Virus record (IMG/VR): IMGVR_UViG_3300025010_000098
Coordinates: 1-46,257 of that record
DNA length: 46,257 nt
DNA from: a virus
Reading direction: 5' to 3' (one strand)
Positions 1-8,788 of this stretch are shown here, in pieces. Made by a program: the position numbers and the translations under genes. How positions within the stretch are numbered: the first letter of the stretch is position 1; each line of letters starts with the position of its first letter. The notes beneath the pieces are model-generated. The model worked only from the letters and a program-made list of their open reading frames with translations, did no database searches and had not been told where the DNA came from.

Positions 1-650
1 GCCGCTGTCCCGATCCACTGGCCACTGTACATGCCAATTCCGCTCATTGTCCATGCGTCAGGGTCGGCTATGGTTGGAGTTTGCGACGCTCCAGGGTAAA
101 TCCACGTTCCGACAGAAGCAATCTTTGTGGTCCCGTCTCCCATAGTTTGGTTACCAGGAACAGCGAAGGCCATCACTTGCCCAGCGGTAGGATCAGCCAA
201 TGGCGGGATATGAATCCTGCTCGCGGAAACGTCACCATAAATACCCCATCCAAGATAGTTTGTGCCGTTGTCGGTATCCTCCAGGAAATAGATATACTGC
301 CCACCTGAAGCAGTGCCAGGGGCAGAGAACGAAGACGCGATTACTGGCTTGTTAAAGGTAAAGTCTGTGTCACTCACCGTGAATGCTGGGTCAGTCCCGG
401 CACCAGTATCAAAAGTGTGGGTCTGAGAGCCACCGGCTGCATCGCCCCACGTGATATCGTCATAGGCGGTAAAGTCCACACCGCCTCCCAGGGTTTCGGC
501 AAATGTCTCTAATGCCTGGAGAGCTGCTTTGATGGTTTGGTTGTCAGCAATTGTTGATCCGGTGAACGCCCCGAGGTTTGCAGCCCCTTCCGCCACACCG
601 GAGAGTGTGATCAGGTCATCAACCGCAAGGCTGGCCGCAGTCGGTGCGGC
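1..650. repeat. adhesion-module repeat, copy A (partner 45547-46196)
   Basis: Every base here aligns to the base 45546 further on, with no insertions or deletions. The first 90 bases are nearly identical. Further in, the differences are scattered and look mostly like third-codon-position changes. This is a diverged duplication under protein-level selection, not a terminal redundancy. Confidence 0.85.
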
Positions 651-956
651 AGTGCACCCCTCAGAAGCGCCTGAAGCATCAACACCGAGCGCATAACTGC
701 CAGCGTCACAATTACCACCGTTTGTCGCGAGAGCTGTGGCAGTGCCAGCGTTACCGCCATCTGCGACATACACCCCTGCCCCGATAACGGCCTGGATCTC
801 TGCCGAGGTGTCCACGGTTGGGTCTTGCTCAGTCGCTGCATTCGTTCCGCCTTTGTCAAGGTCTTGATACCCGTTGCTGTCGGCATCGAGTTCAACCGCC
901 AATGCTTGCCAGGGGAGAAATACAAGTGCCGCTGCTATCAATAAAATTTTCTTCAT
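1..956 (-). CDS. secreted tail-fibre/adhesin-like protein, open at left edge
   Basis: The start ATG is at 956, preceded by AAGGAG six bases upstream. The product begins with a Sec signal peptide (MKKILLIAAALVFLPWQALA) and then a low-complexity, Ser/Thr/Gly/Ala-rich region typical of phage fibre or adhesin modules. The frame runs off the left edge after 318 codons, so the C-terminus is missing here. Residues from about 105 onward match the protein at 45309-46257 without any indel. If base 1 is joined to base 46257 the frame continues into that second copy, giving a 634-aa protein with two tandem modules. A role in host attachment is inferred from composition and neighbours; I recognise no enzyme motif. 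Confidence 0.75.
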   Translation of the reverse strand, partial: MKKILLIAAALVFLPWQALAVELDADSNGYQDLDKGGTNAATEQDPTVDTSAEIQAVIGAGVYVADGGNAGTATALATNGGNCDAGSYALGVDASGASEGCTAAPTAASLAVDDLITLSGVAEGAANLGAFTGSTIADNQTIKAALQALETFAETLGGGVDFTAYDDITWGDAAGGSQTHTFDTGAGTDPAFTVSDTDFTFNKPVIASSFSAPGTASGGQYIYFLEDTDNGTNYLGWGIYGDVSASRIHIPPLADPTAGQVMAFAVPGNQTMGDGTTKIASVGTWIYPGASQTPTIADPDAWTMSGIGMYSGQWIGTA

Positions 957-965
957 CTTATCTCC

Positions 966-2645
966 TTACCATGTAACGGCTTCACCGCCGAAAGTTACAG
1001 ATTCACCACCAAAAGTTACCAGCTCAATATGCACCCTACCCCCGCCAAGCGAATAACTATCCGGCGTCCCCAAAAACCACAAGCTCGGCGGCATCGACAC
1101 GCCTTTGCACAGCTCCCACGCGCCTATTGGGTTTCCCTGGCCGCAATAGGTTGTGTCGGTCGCTGCACCTGCATCGTATAGTGATTTTAAGCGGGGGCGG
1201 CCTGTGCTGTCGAGGAGCGGGTCAACGGTTAAATCGTGCGCTCCGGCAGCCTGCTGGAAATAGTCCCCAGACACATTACCATAGGTCAGGTTGTAATCGG
1301 CTGTCTGTGCCGTATTGCCAATGTTATTCATTCCGTACCGGCCAGATCCGATGAGTATATTGTTTTGGAAATTATATAAGGAATCGGTCATCGTTGATGC
1401 GATGTAAACTGCATCGAGATCTGAATTTGGCCCGGTATTATTGTAAATAGAGTTTGTGGTGGTGAGGCCGGCATTCTCACCAAGATAGAAAGCGTATTTG
1501 TTGCCTGGTAAATAATTGTGCCGAACGGTTAATGCCTCGCTGTCCAGGATCATTATCCCATATCCAGAATTTATTTCAGCATTTCCGTTGTTGTCGGTGC
1601 AGGTATTCTTTTCAATGATGATACCATAGTTGCCGTGGTCCATATCGATACCACCGCCATCAATTGTTCCTGGTGTATTGTTGCTGCATGTGTTCAGTGA
1701 TATTGTCCCATTGGTTGAGTAAAATTGCACCATTCCGCCACCGTTCCCGGTGTTGTTCGAGAAATTGTTATGGTGCGTTGTCTGGTTGCTGGCATGCTTC
1801 AGGATCATGCCGCTGTAATTATCTGTTCCCATTGTACGGTTATAAGTGATTACCGGGTCAACCACTGCCGCTCGTCGTGCGCCACCTGATGCCACGGTCT
1901 GCCAGCCAACATCGATGCAGGCAATGCCTTCAGCGCCGTCACAATCATAAAAGTCGTTATGGTCAAGGAGAAGATCAACGATGGTTGTGGTGTCAGGGGC
2001 CGCTGCTCCGATTGTCATCCGGATGCATCCGCGATCCGTGGCATCAGTGACAGTATCGCACGAATCCCAAGTGGTATTGGTGATTGACACCCGGTCCCAA
2101 CTGACACCAGCGGCAGTCGTATCGATCAACGTCAGCCCACCGGCAGCGCAGTTTGAAATAGCGGACTGATCTATGGCCAAATCATCTGCGTCAGCAGTGG
2201 CAGAGAGGTTGACGCAAGCTGCGGCGCATGTGTCTATGTCTGCAAATTCAAATTTTATCCCGTCTGAACCATTGATAAAAACACATGCCCCTGAAGCGGA
2301 TGTCTGCGCAATGTCACGAAATGTCAGCCAGTCAGCCGAAGAACCACACGTCAATGTTCCGGTAAAACTTCCGGCCGGTCCGCCGGGGCATGAGCCGTCA
2401 TAAGTGATTCTGTTGCTGTCGTCAGTCCCGATAGTGTTGATGGTTGTCGCGCCGAAGGCCCCGCACAGGTAAACCGTATCAAGCGGAGACGGCACGCAAT
2501 CTGTGTCAGCTATGCCGTTGCAGCAGTTTGCGAAGCTTGACCCGTCCGCCATCCCTGTTCCAGAGGGGCAGGCATAGAATACCTCCGCCCCCGCCACATT
2601 CGGCAGAAGCAAGCACAGTGATAGCGCGAGGAGTTTCTTTTTCAT
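966..2645 (-). CDS. secreted right-handed beta-helix protein
   Basis: The 559-aa product starts with a clear signal peptide (MKKKLLALSLCLLLPNVAGA). It then shows many short strands rich in Asn, Thr, Gly and Asp with repeated N-x-[IT] ladders (for example near NNTGNGGG and NNTPGTID), as in pectate-lyase-like parallel beta-helices. Several early cysteines (ACPSG, NCCNG) could form disulfides after export. Its ATG overlaps the stop of the upstream gene (ATGA), which suggests translational coupling. Beta-helices of this type are common in phage tailspikes and surface-glycan depolymerases. A leader peptide is unusual for a virion part, so it may instead be a secreted adhesin or enzyme. No catalytic residues can be assigned. 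Confidence 0.7.
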   Translation of the reverse strand: MKKKLLALSLCLLLPNVAGAEVFYACPSGTGMADGSSFANCCNGIADTDCVPSPLDTVYLCGAFGATTINTIGTDDSNRITYDGSCPGGPAGSFTGTLTCGSSADWLTFRDIAQTSASGACVFINGSDGIKFEFADIDTCAAACVNLSATADADDLAIDQSAISNCAAGGLTLIDTTAAGVSWDRVSITNTTWDSCDTVTDATDRGCIRMTIGAAAPDTTTIVDLLLDHNDFYDCDGAEGIACIDVGWQTVASGGARRAAVVDPVITYNRTMGTDNYSGMILKHASNQTTHHNNFSNNTGNGGGMVQFYSTNGTISLNTCSNNTPGTIDGGGIDMDHGNYGIIIEKNTCTDNNGNAEINSGYGIMILDSEALTVRHNYLPGNKYAFYLGENAGLTTTNSIYNNTGPNSDLDAVYIASTMTDSLYNFQNNILIGSGRYGMNNIGNTAQTADYNLTYGNVSGDYFQQAAGAHDLTVDPLLDSTGRPRLKSLYDAGAATDTTYCGQGNPIGAWELCKGVSMPPSLWFLGTPDSYSLGGGRVHIELVTFGGESVTFGGEAVTW

Positions 2646-2959
2646 CCGGAGACCCTCGTCAGCGTGAAATCAAATTTAAATTTACCGCCCTTATAAAGCA
2701 CGCCCTTTGCTGTTCCGTCAAATTGAACTTCAACGATGTCGATGATATCATGGAAGAACTCATGATTTTTTGGGTGATTGTAATCAAGCCGGTATCCAAA
2801 AGGTGCGTGGCTCACATAGAAATACGCTCCCTCAATTCCAACGGCCCGGTTGAATCCCTCACCATCATTGACGACTTTGACATCGCCCAGCTTGTTGAAG
2901 ATTGCCGCCCAGCCGTGACACTCTACCGCCCATTCGCCGTCCATCATATCGTCCACCAT
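2642..2959 (-). CDS. hypothetical protein, 105 aa
   Basis: This acidic 105-aa protein (MVDDMMDGEWAVECHGWAAI at the N-terminus) lies between two secreted-protein genes in the late operon. The ATG directly follows the TAG stop of a 27-codon frame (2960-3043), and its own stop overlaps the next start by four bases, so it is embedded in a tightly coupled string. It has aromatic-rich, alternating beta-like segments and no signal peptide. I do not recognise the family. It could be a chaperone or a small virion protein serving the adjacent beta-helix protein; that is inference from position only. Confidence 0.6.
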   Translation of the reverse strand: MVDDMMDGEWAVECHGWAAIFNKLGDVKVVNDGEGFNRAVGIEGAYFYVSHAPFGYRLDYNHPKNHEFFHDIIDIVEVQFDGTAKGVLYKGGKFKFDFTLTRVSG

Positions 2960-3043
2960 CTAAGCGGCCCGTGCCATGTCGGACCAATAAATTTGTTGTC
3001 TGGGTGTGCGCAGCGTTGCAGCTTGCGCAGGTAATACAGGCAT
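2960..3043 (-). CDS. possible 27-aa leader or small protein
   Basis: A 27-codon frame starts with ATG at 3043 and ends with TAG touching the ATG of the next gene. It fills the 100-bp gap between the genes at 3060 and 2959 exactly. The product begins MPVLPAQAATLRTPRQ and is basic. The ribosome site is weak. The stop-start abutment is the main reason to include it; it may only couple translation of the downstream gene. Confidence 0.4.
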   Translation of the reverse strand: MPVLPAQAATLRTPRQQIYWSDMARAA

Positions 3044-3059
3044 TCTGGCCTGCCACAGG

Positions 3060-3566
3060 TCACGGCTGCAGTGTATCAATCCCGAGGATAAAGGAACTGT
3101 TATTCACTGCATTATTCGTAACCGTTGGTATCCATGCGAGCCCGTTTCCTTTTGGATACCGGTCACTGTTCTGACCATCACCCATGATTTGCGAGGTAAT
3201 TGTGGCGTTATCGATCACATCCAAACCATTACCTGACGCCGAGATAATTATCACCCCCGATGAATCCGCGATTTGCAGATCGCTATTGTCGGTAGGCCCG
3301 GTGGCGCCGGGGATAATGGAAAAATTATACACGATTAGGCCCTGATTGATAATCTCCATAATGGACATTGACCGACCATTCGGCGCTGTTGTTGGAATCG
3401 CTCCAACGGCTGTGCCGGGCGTAGCGTCAAAAGTGCATGTAATATCAAAATGCCATGATCCTGGCAATGACCCCTTGATCCTGGAAGTCTCGACGCAGGT
3501 CATTGCGGCCTGAGCCATTCCGACCATTCCCAGCCACAGGGCAAATAACAACCAAAATTTTTTCAT
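3060..3566 (-). CDS. secreted hypothetical protein, 168 aa
   Basis: The ATG at 3566 has a strong ribosome site (AAAGGAG about seven bases upstream). The N-terminus is a signal peptide (MKKFWLLFALWLGMVGMAQA) followed by a beta-rich mature part with Cys residues at TCVETS and ITCTF that could pair once exported. It resembles an immunoglobulin-like or jelly-roll domain in its hydrophobic alternation, but I do not recognise a family. It lies just downstream of the tailspike gene and upstream of the beta-helix gene, so a role in adhesion or at the host surface is the most economical guess. Confidence 0.65.
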   Translation of the reverse strand: MKKFWLLFALWLGMVGMAQAAMTCVETSRIKGSLPGSWHFDITCTFDATPGTAVGAIPTTAPNGRSMSIMEIINQGLIVYNFSIIPGATGPTDNSDLQIADSSGVIIISASGNGLDVIDNATITSQIMGDGQNSDRYPKGNGLAWIPTVTNNAVNNSSFILGIDTLQP

Positions 3567-3578
3567 GTCAAAACTCCT

Positions 3579-5702
3579 TTACGGTGTAATATCATTCCAA
3601 TATGGAAAGTATTTACCATTTCGCAATTCGAAACCATCACATTCGCCAAGCGGATTTGCCGATCTGGACGAAATGGTTCCATCTGTCCCAGCTCCTGCTG
3701 CGGTCACGTCTACAACAAACGATCGGTGAGACCGTGCCATCTCGATCCAATATCCATCATAATAGAAAAGAAGAAGAATATTGTCTAATTTCCCTTCCCA
3801 GTTTTCGGAAAGCCTCAATCCTTGACCATCAACAAATATTGGATAATCTGTGTTACTTATACCCAAGAGGATCACAAACTGCCCGCCCACAACAGCGGCA
3901 TCTATCTGGGGGTCAGACACCATAGTAACAGCGCCACCAGAAGAGACAACAGGGATAATACCCCCATCCGTCGCAACGTCGATTGAGTCCGCCGCCCCCA
4001 GTGTCTGCGTTCCACCCAACCCCATGCCCAACTGTTCTGGGCGGAACATACCGGTTGTAGAAACAATTCCGAGCCCGGCAGTATTGTTCTGCTGTTGTCT
4101 CCACGCGCCGTTGGCAAGATTTGTTCCATTGCTGGACATGGCGACATTGATAAGAGTGGCAATGCCGTCTACACCAATATTGGTGTTAGTTCCGATTTCA
4201 CCGCCGATAAACAGCGGGGCGGCACCTATCGACTGATTTGTGATGGTCGCACCATTGTGTGCGTTTGTTTCCAAGTTGGCGGCATTGAAAATAATACCCC
4301 CACCACATTCATCCATCACCACGCCATCATACAAATTGACGGCTGATAATTTGTTAAAAACTATCTGATTAACCCGCTTTGTCCCGGCAAGAATACCAAC
4401 CATATTGAGGCCGATACCCTTTTGTACTCCGTCTCGGATCAGCACGTTTTCCAAAAGAGCATGGTAATTCCCGCTTTGACCGGCAACACCTCGAATCTGA
4501 AGACCTATTGTAGCGTTATTGTTCAGGTTGTAAATTGTGGTATTCTTCAATGTCCATCTCCACTGAGACGCAATGTCAATTCCGATTGATCCGGCGGCCA
4601 TATTATCCATATCAACCTGAATACCGTCAATGTCAAAGCCGAAATCCGTTCCGGCTTTATAAGCGAGAATACCGATCGCAACGGCTGCTGTCGGTTTGAA
4701 AACTGTCCGTGCCGTTGCATGCGTTCCGGATGTAAAAGATTTAAATCTTACACCAGGGTCAACTTCTATTGTCACTTCCGGTTCATACGCTCCGGGAAGC
4801 GCCCACACCGTCCCACCACCGACCGCGGCAAAAAAATCAATCGCTGCATTAAAAGCCGCGCCGGTTTCTCCCCACCAGTTTCCGGATACCTCACCCATCC
4901 TACAACTTACCCCGGCAACAACCGTCACATCATCGCCAACCCACTGATGCGCAGGGGCAGCGATAATCCCGCCATTCACGGTCAGCGTTTCAACACCAGT
5001 GCCGTTGACCCGGCCCCCGTTAGTAAACCACAAATCAAGAGTGGTGGGCGTTATAGGGCTTTTACCACCAAGAGAAATGACATATGGTATCATCAGAGTG
5101 GTCGGATTGCTACCAATGGCAGTCACAGCGGCGTCAAGGTCGTCGTTATAATTGCCGATATAGTCTATTTGGGGGACTGTGACGGTCTGGGTGGTAAAAT
5201 TGGCGAGGTTGGTGCCGGCGCTATTCCACCCAATAAGATTGTTGGCAATGGGCGCCGGCACCGTATACGGATTGGTTGAACCGGTTGTAACCGAGACGGA
5301 AAAACTCCGTCTGATCTGTTCCCGCAGTTGTTGCAGGATGCGGGCCTGTTTGTCAAGCTCCGCCTCGAACGTCTCGTAAAGGGTAGCCATCCCTTCGGTA
5401 AAGTCCGATTCCTGGGAAATCGGAACATCAAACACGATAATGATATAATACCCGGCGGCGTATGCCTTTGGGGTCACACCGTCCGTTTCCGTGATTATTA
5501 CCGACCCACCGAACGAGCAGTTGCTATTCGTACAGGATACGTAATAATTGACCCCTTCCACAAGGGTTGTTTCGGTGCCATTCGCATCGGAAAGGATAAC
5601 CGCAATATCCCCACTGTCGGCAATTCCCATGGTGAAAGGAAATGTCGTGAGAATACCGTTGCATGCCTGTTTACTTCGCCCACTATTTTCCGCTACTGTC
5701 AT
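3579..5702 (-). CDS. tailspike / tail fibre with T7-like N-terminal anchor and beta-helix
   Basis: This 707-aa protein has an N-terminal domain (about residues 1-110, including FPFTMGIADSGDIAVIL and GVNYYV) like the virion-anchoring head domain of T7-type fibres and podovirus spikes. A short helical linker follows (residues about 110-135, ELDKQARILQQLREQIRR). The long remainder is Gly/Asn/Thr-rich with beta-helix character, then a C-terminal domain. There is no signal peptide, as expected for a true virion part. Its ATG overlaps the stop of the internal-protein gene. By family it would bind, and perhaps cleave, a surface glycan; no catalytic site can be identified. Confidence 0.8.
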   Translation of the reverse strand: MTVAENSGRSKQACNGILTTFPFTMGIADSGDIAVILSDANGTETTLVEGVNYYVSCTNSNCSFGGSVIITETDGVTPKAYAAGYYIIIVFDVPISQESDFTEGMATLYETFEAELDKQARILQQLREQIRRSFSVSVTTGSTNPYTVPAPIANNLIGWNSAGTNLANFTTQTVTVPQIDYIGNYNDDLDAAVTAIGSNPTTLMIPYVISLGGKSPITPTTLDLWFTNGGRVNGTGVETLTVNGGIIAAPAHQWVGDDVTVVAGVSCRMGEVSGNWWGETGAAFNAAIDFFAAVGGGTVWALPGAYEPEVTIEVDPGVRFKSFTSGTHATARTVFKPTAAVAIGILAYKAGTDFGFDIDGIQVDMDNMAAGSIGIDIASQWRWTLKNTTIYNLNNNATIGLQIRGVAGQSGNYHALLENVLIRDGVQKGIGLNMVGILAGTKRVNQIVFNKLSAVNLYDGVVMDECGGGIIFNAANLETNAHNGATITNQSIGAAPLFIGGEIGTNTNIGVDGIATLINVAMSSNGTNLANGAWRQQQNNTAGLGIVSTTGMFRPEQLGMGLGGTQTLGAADSIDVATDGGIIPVVSSGGAVTMVSDPQIDAAVVGGQFVILLGISNTDYPIFVDGQGLRLSENWEGKLDNILLLFYYDGYWIEMARSHRSFVVDVTAAGAGTDGTISSRSANPLGECDGFELRNGKYFPYWNDITP

Positions 5703-8700
5703 TTTGCCACCTTTGGTCCGGCTTTAATTATTTTTGATTGCTCTTTAAGTGATTCCTCGAAGGTGATTTCTTTGTTTCTCAACCGCCGTGTCACGCCTTC
5801 CATTTTATTATTGAGAAATTCTTGACGAACCTTCATTTTTTGGTACGGGTATTGTAAATCATATTTCTTATCTACTCTACCAATATCGAACGGCAACGCA
5901 TAATTTATTGGGTCACGAACAGATTCCTCGAAATATGGGGTCATCCTGGCGTCAAGATCATCACTGAGAAGTGGAAGATTTGCTTCGATTTTCTCAATAA
6001 ATCCTTTCGGATGCCGATACACCGGGTCAAGAATCGTATTCACGTAACGCACAAATGCCGACGCGGGGATTACCTGCTGGACGGTAAATCCGGTTTGGGA
6101 AGAGAATTTATAATCAATATCCCCGGACAGGGCAGAAAATAAAGACCCGACCGATTGAGTGGACGATTGACTGCCCACAAACTGCCCGATCCCTTCCGAG
6201 ATTGCAAACAGCTTTTCCACCTGGGAATCCGTCATTGACTCGGGCCGTTGCTCGTAATAATGTTTGGCCGCGGCCGGCAATCCAAAAGACATGGCGAACG
6301 GCCCGAGATACCACAAGGGTATCCAATCATCCCCGAACCGGATGGAATATGGTTTGCGTCCGGATGCGTAATACCATGCCTTTTCGTCTTTATTCGACGG
6401 AGGCGTCCAGGTGGTTTCATGACTCGCCGCCATCATCGCACCAATTCCTGTAATGATCGAGCCGCCGAGAATCTTACCCAATACCTCGGTATCAGCCAAA
6501 GTTTTAGGGTCACGGGCCAAACCCAGCGGGCTCCGCTCCATCATCTGAATTGCTTTGTTGATCGGTGTCCGGAGAAACGGGACATACCATTTTGAGATCG
6601 GGCCGAGTATCGGAAGCTTCCTTGATTCCTGCAGCAACACACCGAGAGATGATAACGCCTTGGATGGATACGACAGGCCCGGCCCTTCCGGGTCAAGTTT
6701 GTCACGGTAAAGGTATGACTGAGAAACGGACGCCGCTTGACGATATGCTTCTTCAGGAGATACACCCTGTTTGGTGAGACGGGCTATTTCACCAGCACCG
6801 ATCAAAGCGGCGTTAAATTTGTCACAAGCCTCCATGAATCGGGAAACAACCGTCAATGACTTTGGGATTTGCCGGGTCCGGGCCGCTTCAAATGCGTTTT
6901 TGGCTTCCACCCCGATTTCCGGTTTTTCCATCGTGGAAAAGTTCCCCATCTTCCATGTTTCCCGGAAAGCAACCATGGCGTTTGGGACGGCGTTGACAGT
7001 TGCTTTCAGGTAAACCGGAACGTCAGAGATATAAACCTCCCGCTGCTTTCCGGTGAAAAGTGCCTTGGTATAATCAATTGCCCCCATTGTGGTGATATCG
7101 TATGGGCGGGTGATAAACGTGTTAAAAAGATTCTCAGAAATATTCCTGGCATGAGTGCGTGGGGAGGAGAGCATATTTTGATACCGATAAGCATCAAACA
7201 GCTCTCCCACACCGGGGGGTACCTTTTTTGCAACAACATCAATCATCTGCAGACTAAGATCTGCTTTATCCGGCCCGTCCGGTAACTGATTGGCCCGCCG
7301 GTGGAGATCCATAATCTCTTTCTGCTCATCTCGGGTCAAGGTGAATGATTCGGGTTTACGGCCAGTTATCTGATCAAGGATACCATATCGTTTCCGCACG
7401 GAATCAAGCTGTTTATTTCCCCACTTGATAAACGCCTGCGGGGTGTTTTTACTCCACAAAGAGGCGGCCTGGTTAAACTGCCCGGAGGCCCGCAACTCTA
7501 CGTCATATAACTCGGTCATCTCAACCGCCCGGTCAAAATCTCCCCGACGGTTGAACTCCTTCATCAATTCAACAAAGGCCGCGCCCTTCTCGGCGGACGG
7601 TTTCGCATCGCTTTTGACGAAATCAATCACCGACTGCAGACCATCGGTAGCGATACGATCCTTGACTTTTGCCACCGTCTCAGCATTTGTCTTGATGGTA
7701 TATTTCTGCGGATCAACCGCCGCCACTTTCTCGGCCAGTGACGGCATTTCGTTAAATATCTGTTTTACACCTGGTCCGGCTTTACCTTTCTGTTTTGCCT
7801 TAATTGCCCGCTGTGATATGCGAGGGTCGGCCTCGGCCGCCTCGGGTGACTCTTTAACCGTCTCGATAAATTTGCGCTGCCGGGTGGCCGGAGTATTTAC
7901 CGATGGTGTCCCTTTACCGGGCGGCAGTGTGACGGCACCTTGTTGATTCTGTATGAATACCGGCAGCTGACTGTTGATACCTTCCGCGATCTCATTAAGC
8001 CCCAGCCGGCCACCGGGCGATGTGACCGAATACCCTACACCTTTGAGAAACCCTTTGGCAAATGGTCTGACCTTTTCGCCCTCCGGAGCGTTGGCCGCAT
8101 CCTCGGCGCCAAAAATTGTGCCCATGACCGGCGCCCGAAGGTATTGCTTAAGAGGATTGATCATCTTGAACACACCGTGGAGTGTGCCGGTTTTGGCCGC
8201 GGCAAGCAGCCCCGCAGATATAGGATTTGCTGGATTCTCGCCGGCCGCCGCCATGAAAGGGAAGGTATACCCGCTGGCCACGTCAAGCGCAAAAGTGGTG
8301 ATGCCGGGAATTGCTTCACCGATCGCCTCAGAAATTACCTCGTCAAGAAAGCTGATACCAACTTCATCCACACGGCGTTGCCAATACTCGGCGTTTTGCT
8401 TAAGTTGATTGGCCGCAGTTTCAAAAATACTGGATGACTTACCAACCCCTTGTGCCTCCAGATAATTTGCAATACTGTCCATATGGACAGAAAACGCCGC
8501 TACGCCCCGATTGAGTGCGGCCATGGAATTGTACCCTTGAGCCATGAAAGGTCGCGCAAACTCGCTCAGGGTGTCCGAGAAGTCGTACTTCTTTTGCTGA
8601 ACTTGCTCGACCGCTGTATCCTTCGACCACTCGTTAAAAAACCCGTCCAAATCAAACGGGGGCGGGTCGGTGGGCAGAGCATCAGACACAGGGGGTGGAG

Positions 8701-8788
8701 GGCCGGACGGGTCAGAGCCTAAAGGGCCGGACGGATCGATCCGGATAGTGCCACTTGATTGGCGTGTCCAGGATATATCATTCGGCAT
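5699..8788 (-). CDS. large internal virion (DNA-ejection) protein
   Basis: This 1029-aa protein ends the block of internal core genes. The N-terminus is Pro/Gly/Asp-rich, followed by long alpha-helical stretches. A central signature (RYQNMLSSPRTHARN, around residue 530) recurs in large podovirus internal virion proteins. Small hydrophobic helices (for example ILGGSIITGIGAMMAAS) could insert in a membrane during ejection. Size and position match the T7 gp15/gp16 functional slot, where such proteins leave the capsid to form a trans-envelope channel. I see no lysozyme or transglycosylase catalytic motif, although that domain sits in this protein in some phages. It overlaps the next core gene by 11 bases. 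Confidence 0.7.
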   Translation of the reverse strand: MPNDISWTRQSSGTIRIDPSGPLGSDPSGPPPPVSDALPTDPPPFDLDGFFNEWSKDTAVEQVQQKKYDFSDTLSEFARPFMAQGYNSMAALNRGVAAFSVHMDSIANYLEAQGVGKSSSIFETAANQLKQNAEYWQRRVDEVGISFLDEVISEAIGEAIPGITTFALDVASGYTFPFMAAAGENPANPISAGLLAAAKTGTLHGVFKMINPLKQYLRAPVMGTIFGAEDAANAPEGEKVRPFAKGFLKGVGYSVTSPGGRLGLNEIAEGINSQLPVFIQNQQGAVTLPPGKGTPSVNTPATRQRKFIETVKESPEAAEADPRISQRAIKAKQKGKAGPGVKQIFNEMPSLAEKVAAVDPQKYTIKTNAETVAKVKDRIATDGLQSVIDFVKSDAKPSAEKGAAFVELMKEFNRRGDFDRAVEMTELYDVELRASGQFNQAASLWSKNTPQAFIKWGNKQLDSVRKRYGILDQITGRKPESFTLTRDEQKEIMDLHRRANQLPDGPDKADLSLQMIDVVAKKVPPGVGELFDAYRYQNMLSSPRTHARNISENLFNTFITRPYDITTMGAIDYTKALFTGKQREVYISDVPVYLKATVNAVPNAMVAFRETWKMGNFSTMEKPEIGVEAKNAFEAARTRQIPKSLTVVSRFMEACDKFNAALIGAGEIARLTKQGVSPEEAYRQAASVSQSYLYRDKLDPEGPGLSYPSKALSSLGVLLQESRKLPILGPISKWYVPFLRTPINKAIQMMERSPLGLARDPKTLADTEVLGKILGGSIITGIGAMMAASHETTWTPPSNKDEKAWYYASGRKPYSIRFGDDWIPLWYLGPFAMSFGLPAAAKHYYEQRPESMTDSQVEKLFAISEGIGQFVGSQSSTQSVGSLFSALSGDIDYKFSSQTGFTVQQVIPASAFVRYVNTILDPVYRHPKGFIEKIEANLPLLSDDLDARMTPYFEESVRDPINYALPFDIGRVDKKYDLQYPYQKMKVRQEFLNNKMEGVTRRLRNKEITFEESLKEQSKIIKAGPKVAK

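Noticed and set aside
1-650. Interpretation of the end repeats as direct terminal repeats or a diversity-generating variable/template pair
   Set aside because: The copies differ at many silent sites, so they are not terminal redundancy. Changes are not limited to adenines and no reverse transcriptase gene is present.
2865-3056. 63-codon minus frame starting MAGQNACITC
   Set aside because: It overlaps half of the 105-aa gene in another frame. A 27-codon frame ending at that gene's ATG explains the gap better.
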